Assembly (NCBI GenBank): GCA_900541565.1 | Contig: UQKB01000009.1 | Coordinates: 7,704-71,703, forward strand | Source: an uncultured Oscillospiraceae bacterium | GTDB lineage: Bacteria > Bacillota > Clostridia > Oscillospirales > Acutalibacteraceae | Direction: 5' to 3' | DNA length: 64,000 bases | Shown here: piece after piece, positions 50,921 through 60,735 of the stretch | How positions within the stretch are numbered: position 1 is the first letter of the stretch | Layout of the letters: every line of letters begins with the position of its first letter | Program-made: the position numbers and the translations under genes | Notes under the pieces: model-generated | The model's database searches: none | Told to the model about the DNA's origin: nothing | What the model saw: the letters and a program-made list of their open reading frames with translations, nothing else

Positions 50921-51601
50921 ATGCATTTTTCTATTGACCTTTGGATGCAAAAATATCAAAAGACGGTAGAAAGTCGGTTTAAAGGCCGCATCTGGTTTAT
51001 TGGTTTGCAGGGCAGCTACGGTCGGGGTGAAGCAACGCAACAGAGCGACATTGACGTGGTTTTGATTCTGGATCAGATATCTGCAGAAGATTTGCAGACA
51101 TACAGCAGTCTTTTGGACACCCTTCCGGAGCGGGACAAGGTCTGCGGCTTTGTATCCGGCAAGGAGGAACTGCTGGCCTGGGAGCCCTCTGACCTGTTCC
51201 AGCTTTATTACGATACCACGCCGCTTGTGGGTTCTCTGGATATACTGCTCAAGCGCATAAAGCGGGAGGATATCCGCCGGGCAATCCGCATGGGGGCGTG
51301 CAATGTGTACCATATGTGCGTCCACAATCTGGTGCATGAGAAAAGCGCAGAAATTATCAAAGGGCTTTACAAATCGGCTGCCTTTACCTTGCAGGCCACT
51401 GCGTTTTTCCAGACGGGGACCTATGCAAAACAAAAAGCCGCCCTCAAAGCATACCTCCGGCCGGAAGACAGGCGTATACTGGAAACCGGTATAGAGCTAA
51501 AGGGAAAAGAAACGTTTTCAAACAAGGAACTGGCCGACCTGTCCACGCTTTTGCTAAATTGGGCGTCGAAATGGATCCGGCGGTGCAGGGAAGATACATA
51601 A
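50921..51601 (+). CDS. Nucleotidyltransferase-domain protein
   Basis: A 226-residue protein with an N-terminal polymerase-beta-type nucleotidyltransferase core: GSYGRGEATQQSDIDVVLI (residues 31-49) supplies the GS motif and the two Asp of DxD. The remaining part is helical, with conserved His residues (YHMCVHNLVHEKS) as in aminoglycoside or small-molecule nucleotidyltransferases. ATG 50921 follows ggaggtg. No HEPN partner gene lies beside it, so a toxin-antitoxin reading has no support. The substrate is unknown. Confidence 0.82.
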   Translation: MHFSIDLWMQKYQKTVESRFKGRIWFIGLQGSYGRGEATQQSDIDVVLILDQISAEDLQTYSSLLDTLPERDKVCGFVSGKEELLAWEPSDLFQLYYDTTPLVGSLDILLKRIKREDIRRAIRMGACNVYHMCVHNLVHEKSAEIIKGLYKSAAFTLQATAFFQTGTYAKQKAALKAYLRPEDRRILETGIELKGKETFSNKELADLSTLLLNWASKWIRRCREDT

Positions 51602-51716
51602 TCTGCCGTGCATGGTTTATTGTGATTTCTTCCCTTCCTGCCGATACGGTATGGAGAAAAATACATTTGACAAAACGCCACAAATATAAAGGGATATACG
51701 ACTCTTTTAAAAGTTC

Positions 51717-51752
51717 AGCCGCTACATCGTCAAGGGGTAGCGGCTTTCTTGC
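51717..51752 (+). terminator. Intrinsic terminator after the nucleotidyltransferase gene
   Basis: AGCCGCTAC (51717-51725) pairs with GTAGCGGCT (51737-51745), followed by TTCTTGC. The 334-base gap 51602-51935 holds this hairpin, the promoter below and otherwise nothing I can identify. Confidence 0.7.
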
Positions 51753-51858
51753 ACTTTTTATAAACCTGTTCTTTTTTGCGAAAAAATGCTGTTGGATCAT
51801 CACAAACCAATCAAATTTTTGTCAAGAAACGGCCTTGTTTTTTTCCAATAATATTACA

Positions 51859-51887
51859 TTGTCTCTAAAACATAAAACGGGTACAAT
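51859..51887 (+). promoter_or_regulatory. Sigma-A promoter for the giant protease gene
   Basis: TTGTCT (51859-51864), 17-base spacer, TACAAT (51882-51887), 48 bases before the start codon. Confidence 0.65.
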
Positions 51888-51935
51888 GGGTCTGGTCATG
51901 CAACGACAAAATTTTTGAAAGGGCTGAAATCTTGA

Positions 51936-54900
51936 ATGAGGAAAATAAGAGCCTTGCTGGCAGCATGCATCATCGCATGCGGACTCTTATGGGGAAGCAC
52001 GGAAGCCTCAGCGGCAAATACCGGTAAATTGGAAATTGTATCCGGTGATAGCACAATCAGAAAAGGAGAGGAAATTGAACTTCTGTTTTCTTTGGATGGC
52101 TATGACGCGATTGAAAACGGAGTGAACGCGCTGAAAGGAACGCTTCAATACGATTCTGACGTTTTTCTGGAAGCGGCACAGACAGATTTTGAAACGCTCA
52201 ACGCATGGGAACGTTTATATTATAATCCGGAAAATGGGCAGTTGGTTCTGATGAAAAGAGCAGGAAGCACGCAAGAAGAAGCGGTGTTTCGCCTAAAGCT
52301 TACTGCAAAACAGTCCATACCGGCAAAAGAAACATATGTAACATTAAAGGATATTTCTGCATCTGAAGGAAAAACAGATTTGTTTCCTGTACAAGCGTCT
52401 GTAAAGCTGTCGGCAGTTTCTCAGCAGCCACCGGCAGACACACAGCAGCCTCCGACAGATGCGCAACAGCCATCTACAGAGGGGGACAAGCAGCCGGAAG
52501 ATTCTGAAGAATCGCAGGGAGAATCCACTTCCTCCTCTAAAACAGAAGAGGACGGCGGAGCAAGCAATGAACAAAATGACTTGCAAAATGATGGAAACAA
52601 GACAGAAAACAAGCCGGAAAATATAAAAACAGGGGACGCTTCAACCGCAATCGTCCTGTTTTGTGGAATTGTACTGATTATAATGTTGCTGGCCTACATT
52701 GTAATGGCCGTCAAAAAAGGGCAAAAGTTTCCGCGTGGAATAAAGGTCATAACAGGCATTGTAGCCGGTGGCGCAGTGATCGCGCTTGTACTTGGAAGCG
52801 TATCTGCTTTTGCAGGAAAAGGTGATCTCAACGGTGATGGGAATGTCGATTATACAGACGTTCAGCTTTTAAAAAAGCATCTGATCAATTTGGAGCCTCT
52901 TGCTGCGGATCGGCAAAGTGCGGCGGACATGAATTCCGATGGAAAGCTTACCGTGACGGATCTCTCTTTGCTGATTCGAAAGATCGAAAAGACAGTGAAT
53001 TATGAAGTGAACTTGTCTTCTGTTATGGAAAAATTCTATTATGAAAAGCAGGAAGAAGTAGAACTGCGCTTTCATGCAGAAATCTCTTACGGTGCAGAGA
53101 TCGAGAAGGTTACAATCAACGGAACAGAATATAAGGCGGAAAAGCAACAGGATAACTCCGTGTACACAGTAACGGTGCATGCGAAAGATACCTTCGGCGT
53201 GCAGGAATTCCATTTCACAAAGGTGCATCTTAACAGCGGGCAGGATGTGGCAGTTGACCATACCGAAAAGATAGATGTTCTGAAAACCGCTCCTTCTGTA
53301 GAAGGATTTTTAAGCGAGCAACTGACAAACACGGCGCAGATGAAAGTATCCTTTGTGCTGAAAGATGATGATGCAAGTATTTCCACCGCGCAAATGGAAG
53401 TACTAAAAAGTGTTGACAACACCCTGATCACGACAGAAAAGATCACTACAGGGAAGAACACGTTCGTTTTGGATCTGGAGGAAGAAACAGCGTATACTGT
53501 CCACATCACAGCGGAATATAATCTGGATTCCAATGCGCTCGAGGCAGAAGAAGACCACAGCGGCAACCTGGCCATAGTCAAAGAGGTTGCGCTCAACATA
53601 GATTACCGCTTTACCTTCGGCGGTATGAAGACCAGCACAGAAGATGGAACACAGACAGAGCAATTCAGTAAAAACCAGCCGGTAGTTCTGGTGTTTGAAA
53701 GTACCAATGCAACGGGTTTTCAGCCGGACAGAGCCGTGATCAACGGCAAGTCCTACCAGGTAAACCGGACAGAGAACGGCTATTCTGTGACATTGGACGC
53801 ATTTACGCAGACAGGTGTGGCGCAAATTCAGGTAGAGCAGATGATTTTGGAAAACGGAAAGGCATTTACGCTGGATAAAGAAAACACCATAACCGTTCAG
53901 ATCTGGAAAGAGATGCCGCAAATCCGTGATCTTTCTATTCGGGAAGACACAGAAAACGCACAGTTTTATGTGGCGTTTCATCTCACAGATCCAGACGACG
54001 CGCTGACAGACCGCAGGGTCATCATCAAAAACGCAGAAGGAAAAACGGTTGCAGAACAGGCATTTGAACAGAAAGATTTTGTAGAGGGCGTCTTTCACAA
54101 AAACATTACACTTGCAGATGCCGGACTGACAACGTTCTATACTGTACAGGTCATTGCAGACTGCGATCTGTCGTCAGACGGAACAGGGCTCCAAACGCAA
54201 AAGCTTTTGGCAGAGCAGCAGATCAAAGCAGAGCCCAGAGTTCAAATATCCTCCGGCAGCGCCGCAGCGGCCTATGTCGAAAAAGGGGAAAACATAGAGC
54301 TGTTCTATGAAATTGCAGACAACGTGGAAGCAAAGCTTACAAAACTGGTTATCAACCATCAGGAGCTGCAGGCAGAGCTTCAGCCCAACGGAACCTGGAA
54401 GGCGGTCATCACTGCGCCGCAAGAGGCAGGAGCGCAAACATTTACGCTTTCTCAGGTTGTGTTTGCAAACGGAACGGTCGTCCATGCAAGCCGCAATATT
54501 TCAGTAGAAGTACTGAAATCTGCTCCGGTTGTCCGGGACTACCAGGCGGAAGACATTCTGGAAAAACACCAGGTGAAGTTTCGCTTTACAATAGAGGACC
54601 AGGACCAGGCATTTACATCCGGCAAGGTGCAGCTTGTGCTGAATTCGGACGGTTCTGTTCAGGCAGAGGAGCAGATCACACAGACAGGCACGCAGGAATT
54701 TGTTCTGGATGTGGCAGAACAGACGGACTATACATTTCTTGTGCTTCTGACATGGAATCAGTCAGAGGACGGAAACCAGAATGTGACAGAGGATGCCGTG
54801 TTCAAAAAACCAATTTATATGATCCGTGATTATAACCTGACAATCTCCAACATAAAGACGCAAGGGGAGGACGAAATCGAACACGTGTATTTCGAGCCGG

Positions 54901-57900
54901 GCAGCACAGTGAAGGTTTGCTTTCAGGCAGAAACCTCCACAACGCTTCTGGCAGAGCAGGCACAGGTAAACGGGGTTGTTTATAACCTGTCATCCTCTGC
55001 AGAAAATATGTATGCATTTACGATGAACATCAAAACAAATCCCGGGGTACAGACAATCAAGATCGAAAAACTCTGGATGGAAAATGGAAAAGAGCTCTCT
55101 GTAGAAAAGGAGAATACCGTCCGGGTCGAGGTTCTCAAAGCTGTGCCTTTGGTTGAAAACTTTCATTCAGAACAAACAGCGCAGGATGAACTGAACGTGC
55201 AGTTTGTTCTGAACGATGCACATGGAGCCCTTAAAAGTGCACAGGTGCAGATCCTGGAAGAGGGCGGAAAAGTCCTTCTCAAAGAGCCGGTGTCTGCCGG
55301 TAAAAATGCGGTGTCTGTGCCTCTGACCATAAAGGATCGCTACGAGGTGTATGTGATAGCATCCTACGACAGGGACAGCAATGCGCTGGACGATCAGTCA
55401 AATGCTTATGACAATGAAACGATCTATACCACAGCCATTGCAGCATCGCGGGATGCTATTGAACTGAAAGACATCACAAAAACAACGCTGTATTACAAAG
55501 ACGGCAACGGAACTACGCACGAAGTTGCGGTCCTGGATATCACCGGAGGGCTGCCGGGCGATATCGAAAACTATTACGCGATGATCCAGATGAAGAATAT
55601 GCCGGATTTTTATACCGGTATCCGGGAATTTACCCAGGATGCAGCTTCCGGTCGGGTATATGCGGTGATCGATCAGGCCGATATAATCAGCTACGAAGAG
55701 AATGGCGCCAGAAAAGACGGGTATTCTTTCCCACTTGCCTATAAAGATAATGAAGGAGAGCACCCGCTTATAAAAAGCGCGGAAGAACTTTTCAAAGAAA
55801 TGTCATCCAACCCAAAGGACAGGTTTGAGCTGACGGAAGATCTGGACGCCTCCGGTATTTCTGCGGACGCGGCGGCAATTACAGGAACCTTTTCCGGGGA
55901 ATTGGACGGAAACGGCTACCGCATCCTGAACCTTACGACATCTCTTTTCGACACACTCAATAAAGCTTCTGTCCATGATCTGGTGATCGAGAACGCATCC
56001 GTCACGACAGCGCGCAGAGGTATCCTGTCCAATTATATTCGCAATCAAAGCGTAATTGAAAATGTGTTTATCGTGGACTCCTCCATTTCAAACGATGTGG
56101 ACGGACTTGGTACTTTTGCCGGTGAGATAACAGATTCGGCCATCAGAGAAAGCGCGGCCGTCAACGTATCAGTTAGAGGTCTTGTAGCGGTTGGGGGGAT
56201 CGTCGGAAAGACCGGATCGGGTACAGTTGTCGAAGATTGTTATGCCACCGGAAAGGTACAGGGAACCTACAATCATCCCAGTCTGGGCGCAAGGGCAGGC
56301 GGTATTACCGGTTGGCACGGTGGAGGCACCATCCGCCGGTGCTTTACAGATGTGCACATCACAGCGCCAGATAAAAAAGGAAACGGTGGCATCATCGGCG
56401 GGCCAAATACGGGAACTCCGCGAATTGAAAGCAGCCTGAGCATGAGCACAGGAACAGCGTACCGGATCGCCGGATTTGATGTTCTTGAAAATGTGAAGGA
56501 AGTATACGAATATTCCGGTTCCAAAAGTACAACAAATATTACCGATGCCAATAAGGAAAATGTAAAAGTAGTAGATAATCTATATGACCGCAGTTTTTAT
56601 GAAAATACGCTCGGATTTGATGAGCACATTTGGGATCTAGAGGCCTTGACTTATGAGAAGAAGCCAAATCTTAAGAGCGCTCCTGTAGATGAAAATAAGT
56701 ATGGAATACCAAATTACAGTGTAGTCAAAAAGAACGCAAGCTACCGTGCGGACAGGGAGCAGGCATATGCCAATATGGCAAAGCTGATGCCGTTTTCAGA
56801 TACCCGCATGTGGGTCGAATACGGAAACCGGCTCTCTGCTCAGGATGCTTTGGTGACACAGACGGTGCAGTTTATTCTTCCTCTGGATCAAAACAATGCC
56901 CTGGTGACAGGAATCCTGAAAAGTAATCCCGGTCAAGTGCAGAAGATACGTTTTGTGTTTGCAGATGCAAAAATGCAGGAGTATGCCGTGTCTTATCAGA
57001 AGCTGATGGGAGATCTGGCTGCATCCTATAAGATAGACGAACGGGAACTTTCATACCAGTTCCACAATTATACTGCAACCCTTGACAAGACACTTCTGGA
57101 TGAGATTGTAAACCGGGCCGTATCTTTTGATTATACGGCAGATATCGCATCCCTTACACAGGAAGAGGAAAGCAGGCTGTATACAGACTATTATAATGAG
57201 ACGATAAAAAACGACATCAGCGGTCTATTCCAAAAGCTTCTGGTTTCGCAGGAAAATTATCCCACCTACTGTTCAAATAAGGTAGTGCAGGAGCTGGTGG
57301 AAAAGCGCCTGAAAGAGGACAAAACACTCAAGAAACTGCTGTATGCGTATAACTACTATGACAAATGGTACCACATAGATTACAAAGGCGTCATTTTAAG
57401 TGACCTGCTTTTCTTTAGCGGAGAACGATTGTCGCAGGATATGACAGCGTCTGCTCTTACAGAAAAGCTGCTTGCAGCGGCATCAAATCAGAGAGAGACA
57501 AACAATACCGTTGTTTTCTATAACAGTGTGCTGAAAAATTATACAGAAAAAGAGATGATGGATTTCCTTGGGGATCTGTCCTATAGCATCGCAGGATACG
57601 ACACTCCCAGCGACTGGTTTGCAGATAATTTTGACGGAATTCTCACAGAGCAGAAAGCGTACAATGCTTCCGCTGCAATCAAATACCGTATCTGGGATAT
57701 CTTAAGCGGGCTGGACGATGGAAGAAAGAGGATCGTGCTCCCGGTTCTGACCGCGCCTCAGGAGGACATGTACCTGATCTCCTTACCAACGCAGCTGATG
57801 ATCGGGAGCATGAACCGCTATCAGACTTATCTGAATAAAGACGGAAACGAGCGCGAAAGGATGCAGCAGATTACACAAGCCTATGCAGAAAAGATGGGTA

Positions 57901-60431
57901 TCTTTTATGGTGTATCCTCAAAGTGGATGAGCAATTCCACAGAAATTCTTAACAGCTTTGTAAATATCCAGTATGACACAAGGATGAATTTCCCGCAAAG
58001 CGACAAGGCAGATGCAGGTGAACAGAAAAAGGGTGAAACAAAAGATCCGGTCCTCAAATGGGTATATGAGGCCATCGGTTCCTTTAGCGGAATCAACGGA
58101 AGCGCCGCCTACGCAGACGGAACAAATGTGTTCTGGATGTGGGATGCCGGACTTGGCACGAGCGATTATATTTTCTTTACCTTCAGCCATGAAACAGCCC
58201 ATAACCAGGATGGAAGATATTTCTACGGCGGTGCGGGAAGACGGGAAGGCACAGGTGGGGAAGCCCACGCGGACGGAAATATTGCGCAGGAGATGCGGGA
58301 CGGATGTATGGTGTTCAATATTTCTAAAATCAATGACATTGGAACCGAGATGACCAATAACTTTAGTTATGAACGGATCGACTCTCCAGAGAAAATTCAC
58401 AGCTATTATGCGCAAATGTTTGAAACCGGATATGTACTGGATTATCTGGCGGCACAGGCGTTCCTTGCGCTTACGCCGGAACAGCAGGCCAAAGTGGCCG
58501 TGCAGGCAGAGCATACGCCTGCTGGAAATGCGTCCATGCGCACGGTATATAGCAGACTGACAGCAGACGAAATTAAAAAAATGAACCTTAAAGATATGGA
58601 CGATCTGTGGGATTACAAAATCTCTATACGAAACCCGAACGCGCTTCCGGAGGTGGTGGGCACTGCCACAGACGGCAGCTATGGGTTTGAGTCATTCTAC
58701 TATATGAACTGGTACCAGTCCCATAATGACAACGGCTCGCCCGATACCCATTCCTTCAAACGCCTGGGGCAGGAGATGCTCGGGCTTGCAGGATATGAAG
58801 AAGGGTATATAACCTATATATCTGCACGCAGTGAAAATGATCTGGATGCTCTCAGAAAGATCACAGGCAATGACAATATCACCTGGAGAGAATATAAACT
58901 GGGCCGCTACAGCCAGGTGGAGCAGAAACTCGATCAGATTCCCTATTTTGATAAAGAAACGGTGATCGAACAGTTTAAAAAGGCGTTCGAGGCAGATGCC
59001 CAAAACGGCAATGCAGATCAGAGCATTGAAACAAAACGCATGCTCTATGGCATGATAAAGCGGGTAACAGGAGATTTTAGCGACGGAGGAATTTATGAAA
59101 GCCCAAAGGTAATCTCCATTACTTCGGCAGAACAGCTGATCGAGCTTGCAGGCCAGAATCCTTATGGGTATTACAGGCTTAGTCAGGATATTGATTTTAG
59201 CAGTATCCATACAACCGGGGGAAGCTATATCCAAAGCCGTTTTATTGGGGTCCTTGACGGAAACGGTTATAAACTGACCGGAATGCAGTACCCGCTGTTT
59301 GCAGATCTGCAGTATGCGCAGGTAAAGAATCTGACCATCTCCGCCCCGTCTTATCAAGGGGACGCACAGGCCATGCTGGTTGTGAAGAGCAAGAAGGTAA
59401 CAATCGGAAATGTGAAGGTGGAAGATGCGGACATGCAGCTCCCGCTTGTAAAGACGAAAAATGAAGGCTATTATGAATATGGAAATATGAGCGTCACAAT
59501 CGGGGATAAAAAGATCACCAGCACAGATGATTTTCTTGCAATTGGCAATTCCGCTGCATCTCTCAAGAAAAAATATGTTCTTGATAGCAATCTGGATTTT
59601 TCCGGCATATCCCATTCCGGTTATCTGGTCAGCGGCACTTTTGCGGGAAGTCTGGACGGAAACGGGCATACCATTACCGGCCTGGACGCTGTACTGTTTG
59701 AAAAGATAAGCGGTGCCGAAATAAAGAACCTGACCATCGAAGAAGGCAACCTTACCGCGGATATCCAGAAAGGAATCCTCGCCAACGAGGTTAAAAACTC
59801 TACTGTGGAAGGTATAAAGGTGAAGGATATCGTTATATCGAATAACGCCAATCAGGTCGGCGGGCTTGCCGGAGTAATCAGTACAAGCACTATAAAGCGA
59901 ATTTCTCTTGAAAATGTAAATATTCAGGCAAACAATACAATCGGTGGCTTGGCAGGTCAGTTTGACGGAACAATTGTGGAGGACTGCCTTGTAACAGGGC
60001 GGATCGAAGGAACCATCCGTCACCCAATGGGCACCCGCATCGGAGGGATAACCGGATGGCTCGGCGGAGGCATGCTTAACAACTGCTTTACAAAAGTCGA
60101 TATAGCCGCACCCGACAGAACCGGAAACGGCGGGCTCATCGGCGGGCCGCAAAACGGCAGTGTTACGATAGAAAACTCTGTGAGCTTAAGCACCGGGGTA
60201 AATGCAGGCCGAATTGCAGGATGGGATGTGCTGGACGGCAGCAAAAATGTGTATGAACTGGAAAGCTCCGATAGTCAGACAAACATTCATACAGGAAATC
60301 ATACAAAGATATTCCCGTTGACAGAGCTCGAAGCCGCCGACAGCCGGTTCTATATGGATACGCTCGGATGGAGCGGAAAAGTGTGGAACTTTGAAGGCCT
60401 TGCAGCGGGCAGAACGCCAGCGCTCAGATAG
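51936..60431 (+). CDS. Giant cohesin-dockerin M26 (ZmpB-like) zinc metalloprotease
   Basis: A 2831-residue surface protein. In order: signal peptide 1-26; cohesin-like domain about 28-158; Pro/Glu/Ser-rich linker 160-230; KTGD plus a membrane segment and KK (231-261) like a cell-wall-sorting tail; a second signal-like segment 268-293 ending AFA; dockerin 294-353 with GDLNGDGNVDYTD and DMNSDGKLTVTD. Then four repeats of about 200 residues (about 355-1170), a GLUG-rich M26 N-terminal region (about 1172-1590), a peptidase region with HETAH at 2085-2089 and Glu2109 as third zinc ligand, and a second GLUG region (about 2390-2831). M26 enzymes cleave IgA1 or mucin-type glycoproteins, but the substrate here is unknown. 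aaaggg lies 14 bases before the ATG, a weak site. The gene is monocistronic, with promoter and terminator. Confidence 0.88.
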   Translation: MRKIRALLAACIIACGLLWGSTEASAANTGKLEIVSGDSTIRKGEEIELLFSLDGYDAIENGVNALKGTLQYDSDVFLEAAQTDFETLNAWERLYYNPENGQLVLMKRAGSTQEEAVFRLKLTAKQSIPAKETYVTLKDISASEGKTDLFPVQASVKLSAVSQQPPADTQQPPTDAQQPSTEGDKQPEDSEESQGESTSSSKTEEDGGASNEQNDLQNDGNKTENKPENIKTGDASTAIVLFCGIVLIIMLLAYIVMAVKKGQKFPRGIKVITGIVAGGAVIALVLGSVSAFAGKGDLNGDGNVDYTDVQLLKKHLINLEPLAADRQSAADMNSDGKLTVTDLSLLIRKIEKTVNYEVNLSSVMEKFYYEKQEEVELRFHAEISYGAEIEKVTINGTEYKAEKQQDNSVYTVTVHAKDTFGVQEFHFTKVHLNSGQDVAVDHTEKIDVLKTAPSVEGFLSEQLTNTAQMKVSFVLKDDDASISTAQMEVLKSVDNTLITTEKITTGKNTFVLDLEEETAYTVHITAEYNLDSNALEAEEDHSGNLAIVKEVALNIDYRFTFGGMKTSTEDGTQTEQFSKNQPVVLVFESTNATGFQPDRAVINGKSYQVNRTENGYSVTLDAFTQTGVAQIQVEQMILENGKAFTLDKENTITVQIWKEMPQIRDLSIREDTENAQFYVAFHLTDPDDALTDRRVIIKNAEGKTVAEQAFEQKDFVEGVFHKNITLADAGLTTFYTVQVIADCDLSSDGTGLQTQKLLAEQQIKAEPRVQISSGSAAAAYVEKGENIELFYEIADNVEAKLTKLVINHQELQAELQPNGTWKAVITAPQEAGAQTFTLSQVVFANGTVVHASRNISVEVLKSAPVVRDYQAEDILEKHQVKFRFTIEDQDQAFTSGKVQLVLNSDGSVQAEEQITQTGTQEFVLDVAEQTDYTFLVLLTWNQSEDGNQNVTEDAVFKKPIYMIRDYNLTISNIKTQGEDEIEHVYFEPGSTVKVCFQAETSTTLLAEQAQVNGVVYNLSSSAENMYAFTMNIKTNPGVQTIKIEKLWMENGKELSVEKENTVRVEVLKAVPLVENFHSEQTAQDELNVQFVLNDAHGALKSAQVQILEEGGKVLLKEPVSAGKNAVSVPLTIKDRYEVYVIASYDRDSNALDDQSNAYDNETIYTTAIAASRDAIELKDITKTTLYYKDGNGTTHEVAVLDITGGLPGDIENYYAMIQMKNMPDFYTGIREFTQDAASGRVYAVIDQADIISYEENGARKDGYSFPLAYKDNEGEHPLIKSAEELFKEMSSNPKDRFELTEDLDASGISADAAAITGTFSGELDGNGYRILNLTTSLFDTLNKASVHDLVIENASVTTARRGILSNYIRNQSVIENVFIVDSSISNDVDGLGTFAGEITDSAIRESAAVNVSVRGLVAVGGIVGKTGSGTVVEDCYATGKVQGTYNHPSLGARAGGITGWHGGGTIRRCFTDVHITAPDKKGNGGIIGGPNTGTPRIESSLSMSTGTAYRIAGFDVLENVKEVYEYSGSKSTTNITDANKENVKVVDNLYDRSFYENTLGFDEHIWDLEALTYEKKPNLKSAPVDENKYGIPNYSVVKKNASYRADREQAYANMAKLMPFSDTRMWVEYGNRLSAQDALVTQTVQFILPLDQNNALVTGILKSNPGQVQKIRFVFADAKMQEYAVSYQKLMGDLAASYKIDERELSYQFHNYTATLDKTLLDEIVNRAVSFDYTADIASLTQEEESRLYTDYYNETIKNDISGLFQKLLVSQENYPTYCSNKVVQELVEKRLKEDKTLKKLLYAYNYYDKWYHIDYKGVILSDLLFFSGERLSQDMTASALTEKLLAAASNQRETNNTVVFYNSVLKNYTEKEMMDFLGDLSYSIAGYDTPSDWFADNFDGILTEQKAYNASAAIKYRIWDILSGLDDGRKRIVLPVLTAPQEDMYLISLPTQLMIGSMNRYQTYLNKDGNERERMQQITQAYAEKMGIFYGVSSKWMSNSTEILNSFVNIQYDTRMNFPQSDKADAGEQKKGETKDPVLKWVYEAIGSFSGINGSAAYADGTNVFWMWDAGLGTSDYIFFTFSHETAHNQDGRYFYGGAGRREGTGGEAHADGNIAQEMRDGCMVFNISKINDIGTEMTNNFSYERIDSPEKIHSYYAQMFETGYVLDYLAAQAFLALTPEQQAKVAVQAEHTPAGNASMRTVYSRLTADEIKKMNLKDMDDLWDYKISIRNPNALPEVVGTATDGSYGFESFYYMNWYQSHNDNGSPDTHSFKRLGQEMLGLAGYEEGYITYISARSENDLDALRKITGNDNITWREYKLGRYSQVEQKLDQIPYFDKETVIEQFKKAFEADAQNGNADQSIETKRMLYGMIKRVTGDFSDGGIYESPKVISITSAEQLIELAGQNPYGYYRLSQDIDFSSIHTTGGSYIQSRFIGVLDGNGYKLTGMQYPLFADLQYAQVKNLTISAPSYQGDAQAMLVVKSKKVTIGNVKVEDADMQLPLVKTKNEGYYEYGNMSVTIGDKKITSTDDFLAIGNSAASLKKKYVLDSNLDFSGISHSGYLVSGTFAGSLDGNGHTITGLDAVLFEKISGAEIKNLTIEEGNLTADIQKGILANEVKNSTVEGIKVKDIVISNNANQVGGLAGVISTSTIKRISLENVNIQANNTIGGLAGQFDGTIVEDCLVTGRIEGTIRHPMGTRIGGITGWLGGGMLNNCFTKVDIAAPDRTGNGGLIGGPQNGSVTIENSVSLSTGVNAGRIAGWDVLDGSKNVYELESSDSQTNIHTGNHTKIFPLTELEAADSRFYMDTLGWSGKVWNFEGLAAGRTPALR

Positions 60432-60486
60432 AGCATATCAGAAATAGTGGACAGAAAGGCTTCTGTTCACAAATAAAGCAAAGAGA

Positions 60487-60545
60487 ATCCCCCGGCAGAA
60501 AAATGCAGGCAAAACTGTATTAGACTGCCGGGGGATGTTTTTTTA
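60487..60545 (+). terminator. Intrinsic terminator of the giant gene
   Basis: ATCCCCCGGCAG (60487-60498) pairs with CTGCCGGGGGAT (60525-60536), a perfect 12-bp stem with a 26-base loop, followed by G and a T-run. Confidence 0.85.
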
Positions 60546-60596
60546 TGAGATTTTCTTTGCTTTTTTAAACAGCAAAGCTGTGTTGCTTATGTTTAT

Positions 60597-60625
60597 TTGA
60601 GAAAAGCAGGAAAATATGTTATAAT
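60597..60625 (+). promoter_or_regulatory. Sigma-A promoter for the radical-SAM pair
   Basis: TTGAGA (60597-60602), 17-base spacer, TATAAT (60620-60625), 110 bases before the start codon. Confidence 0.75.
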
Positions 60626-60735
60626 TATAAAAATACGCCCTTTTAAAATAAAAAAAACAGAAAATTTGCTTTTGTGCAAATGTACATGGGAAAGCATAAA
60701 AGTTGCGCGGCTTGCGCAAAAAAGGAGATAAAACC

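Noticed and set aside
50921-51601. Nucleotidyltransferase as antitoxin of an MNT-HEPN pair
   Set aside because: There is no HEPN gene on either side. The downstream frame is closed by a terminator, and the upstream gene is divergent and belongs to the glycan operon.
52995-55450. Repeats in the giant gene as a CRISPR array or DNA satellite
   Set aside because: The repetition is at protein level with long, diverged units. There are no short identical DNA repeats with regular spacers. No CRISPR array or cas gene was seen anywhere in the window.
58692-60152. A 486-codon open frame on the minus strand inside the giant protease gene
   Set aside because: It is antisense to conserved M26 and GLUG motifs, has no ribosome site or promoter, and its protein shows no domain pattern. 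Other long antisense frames (for example 53403-54098 and 18752-19369) were dropped for the same reasons.
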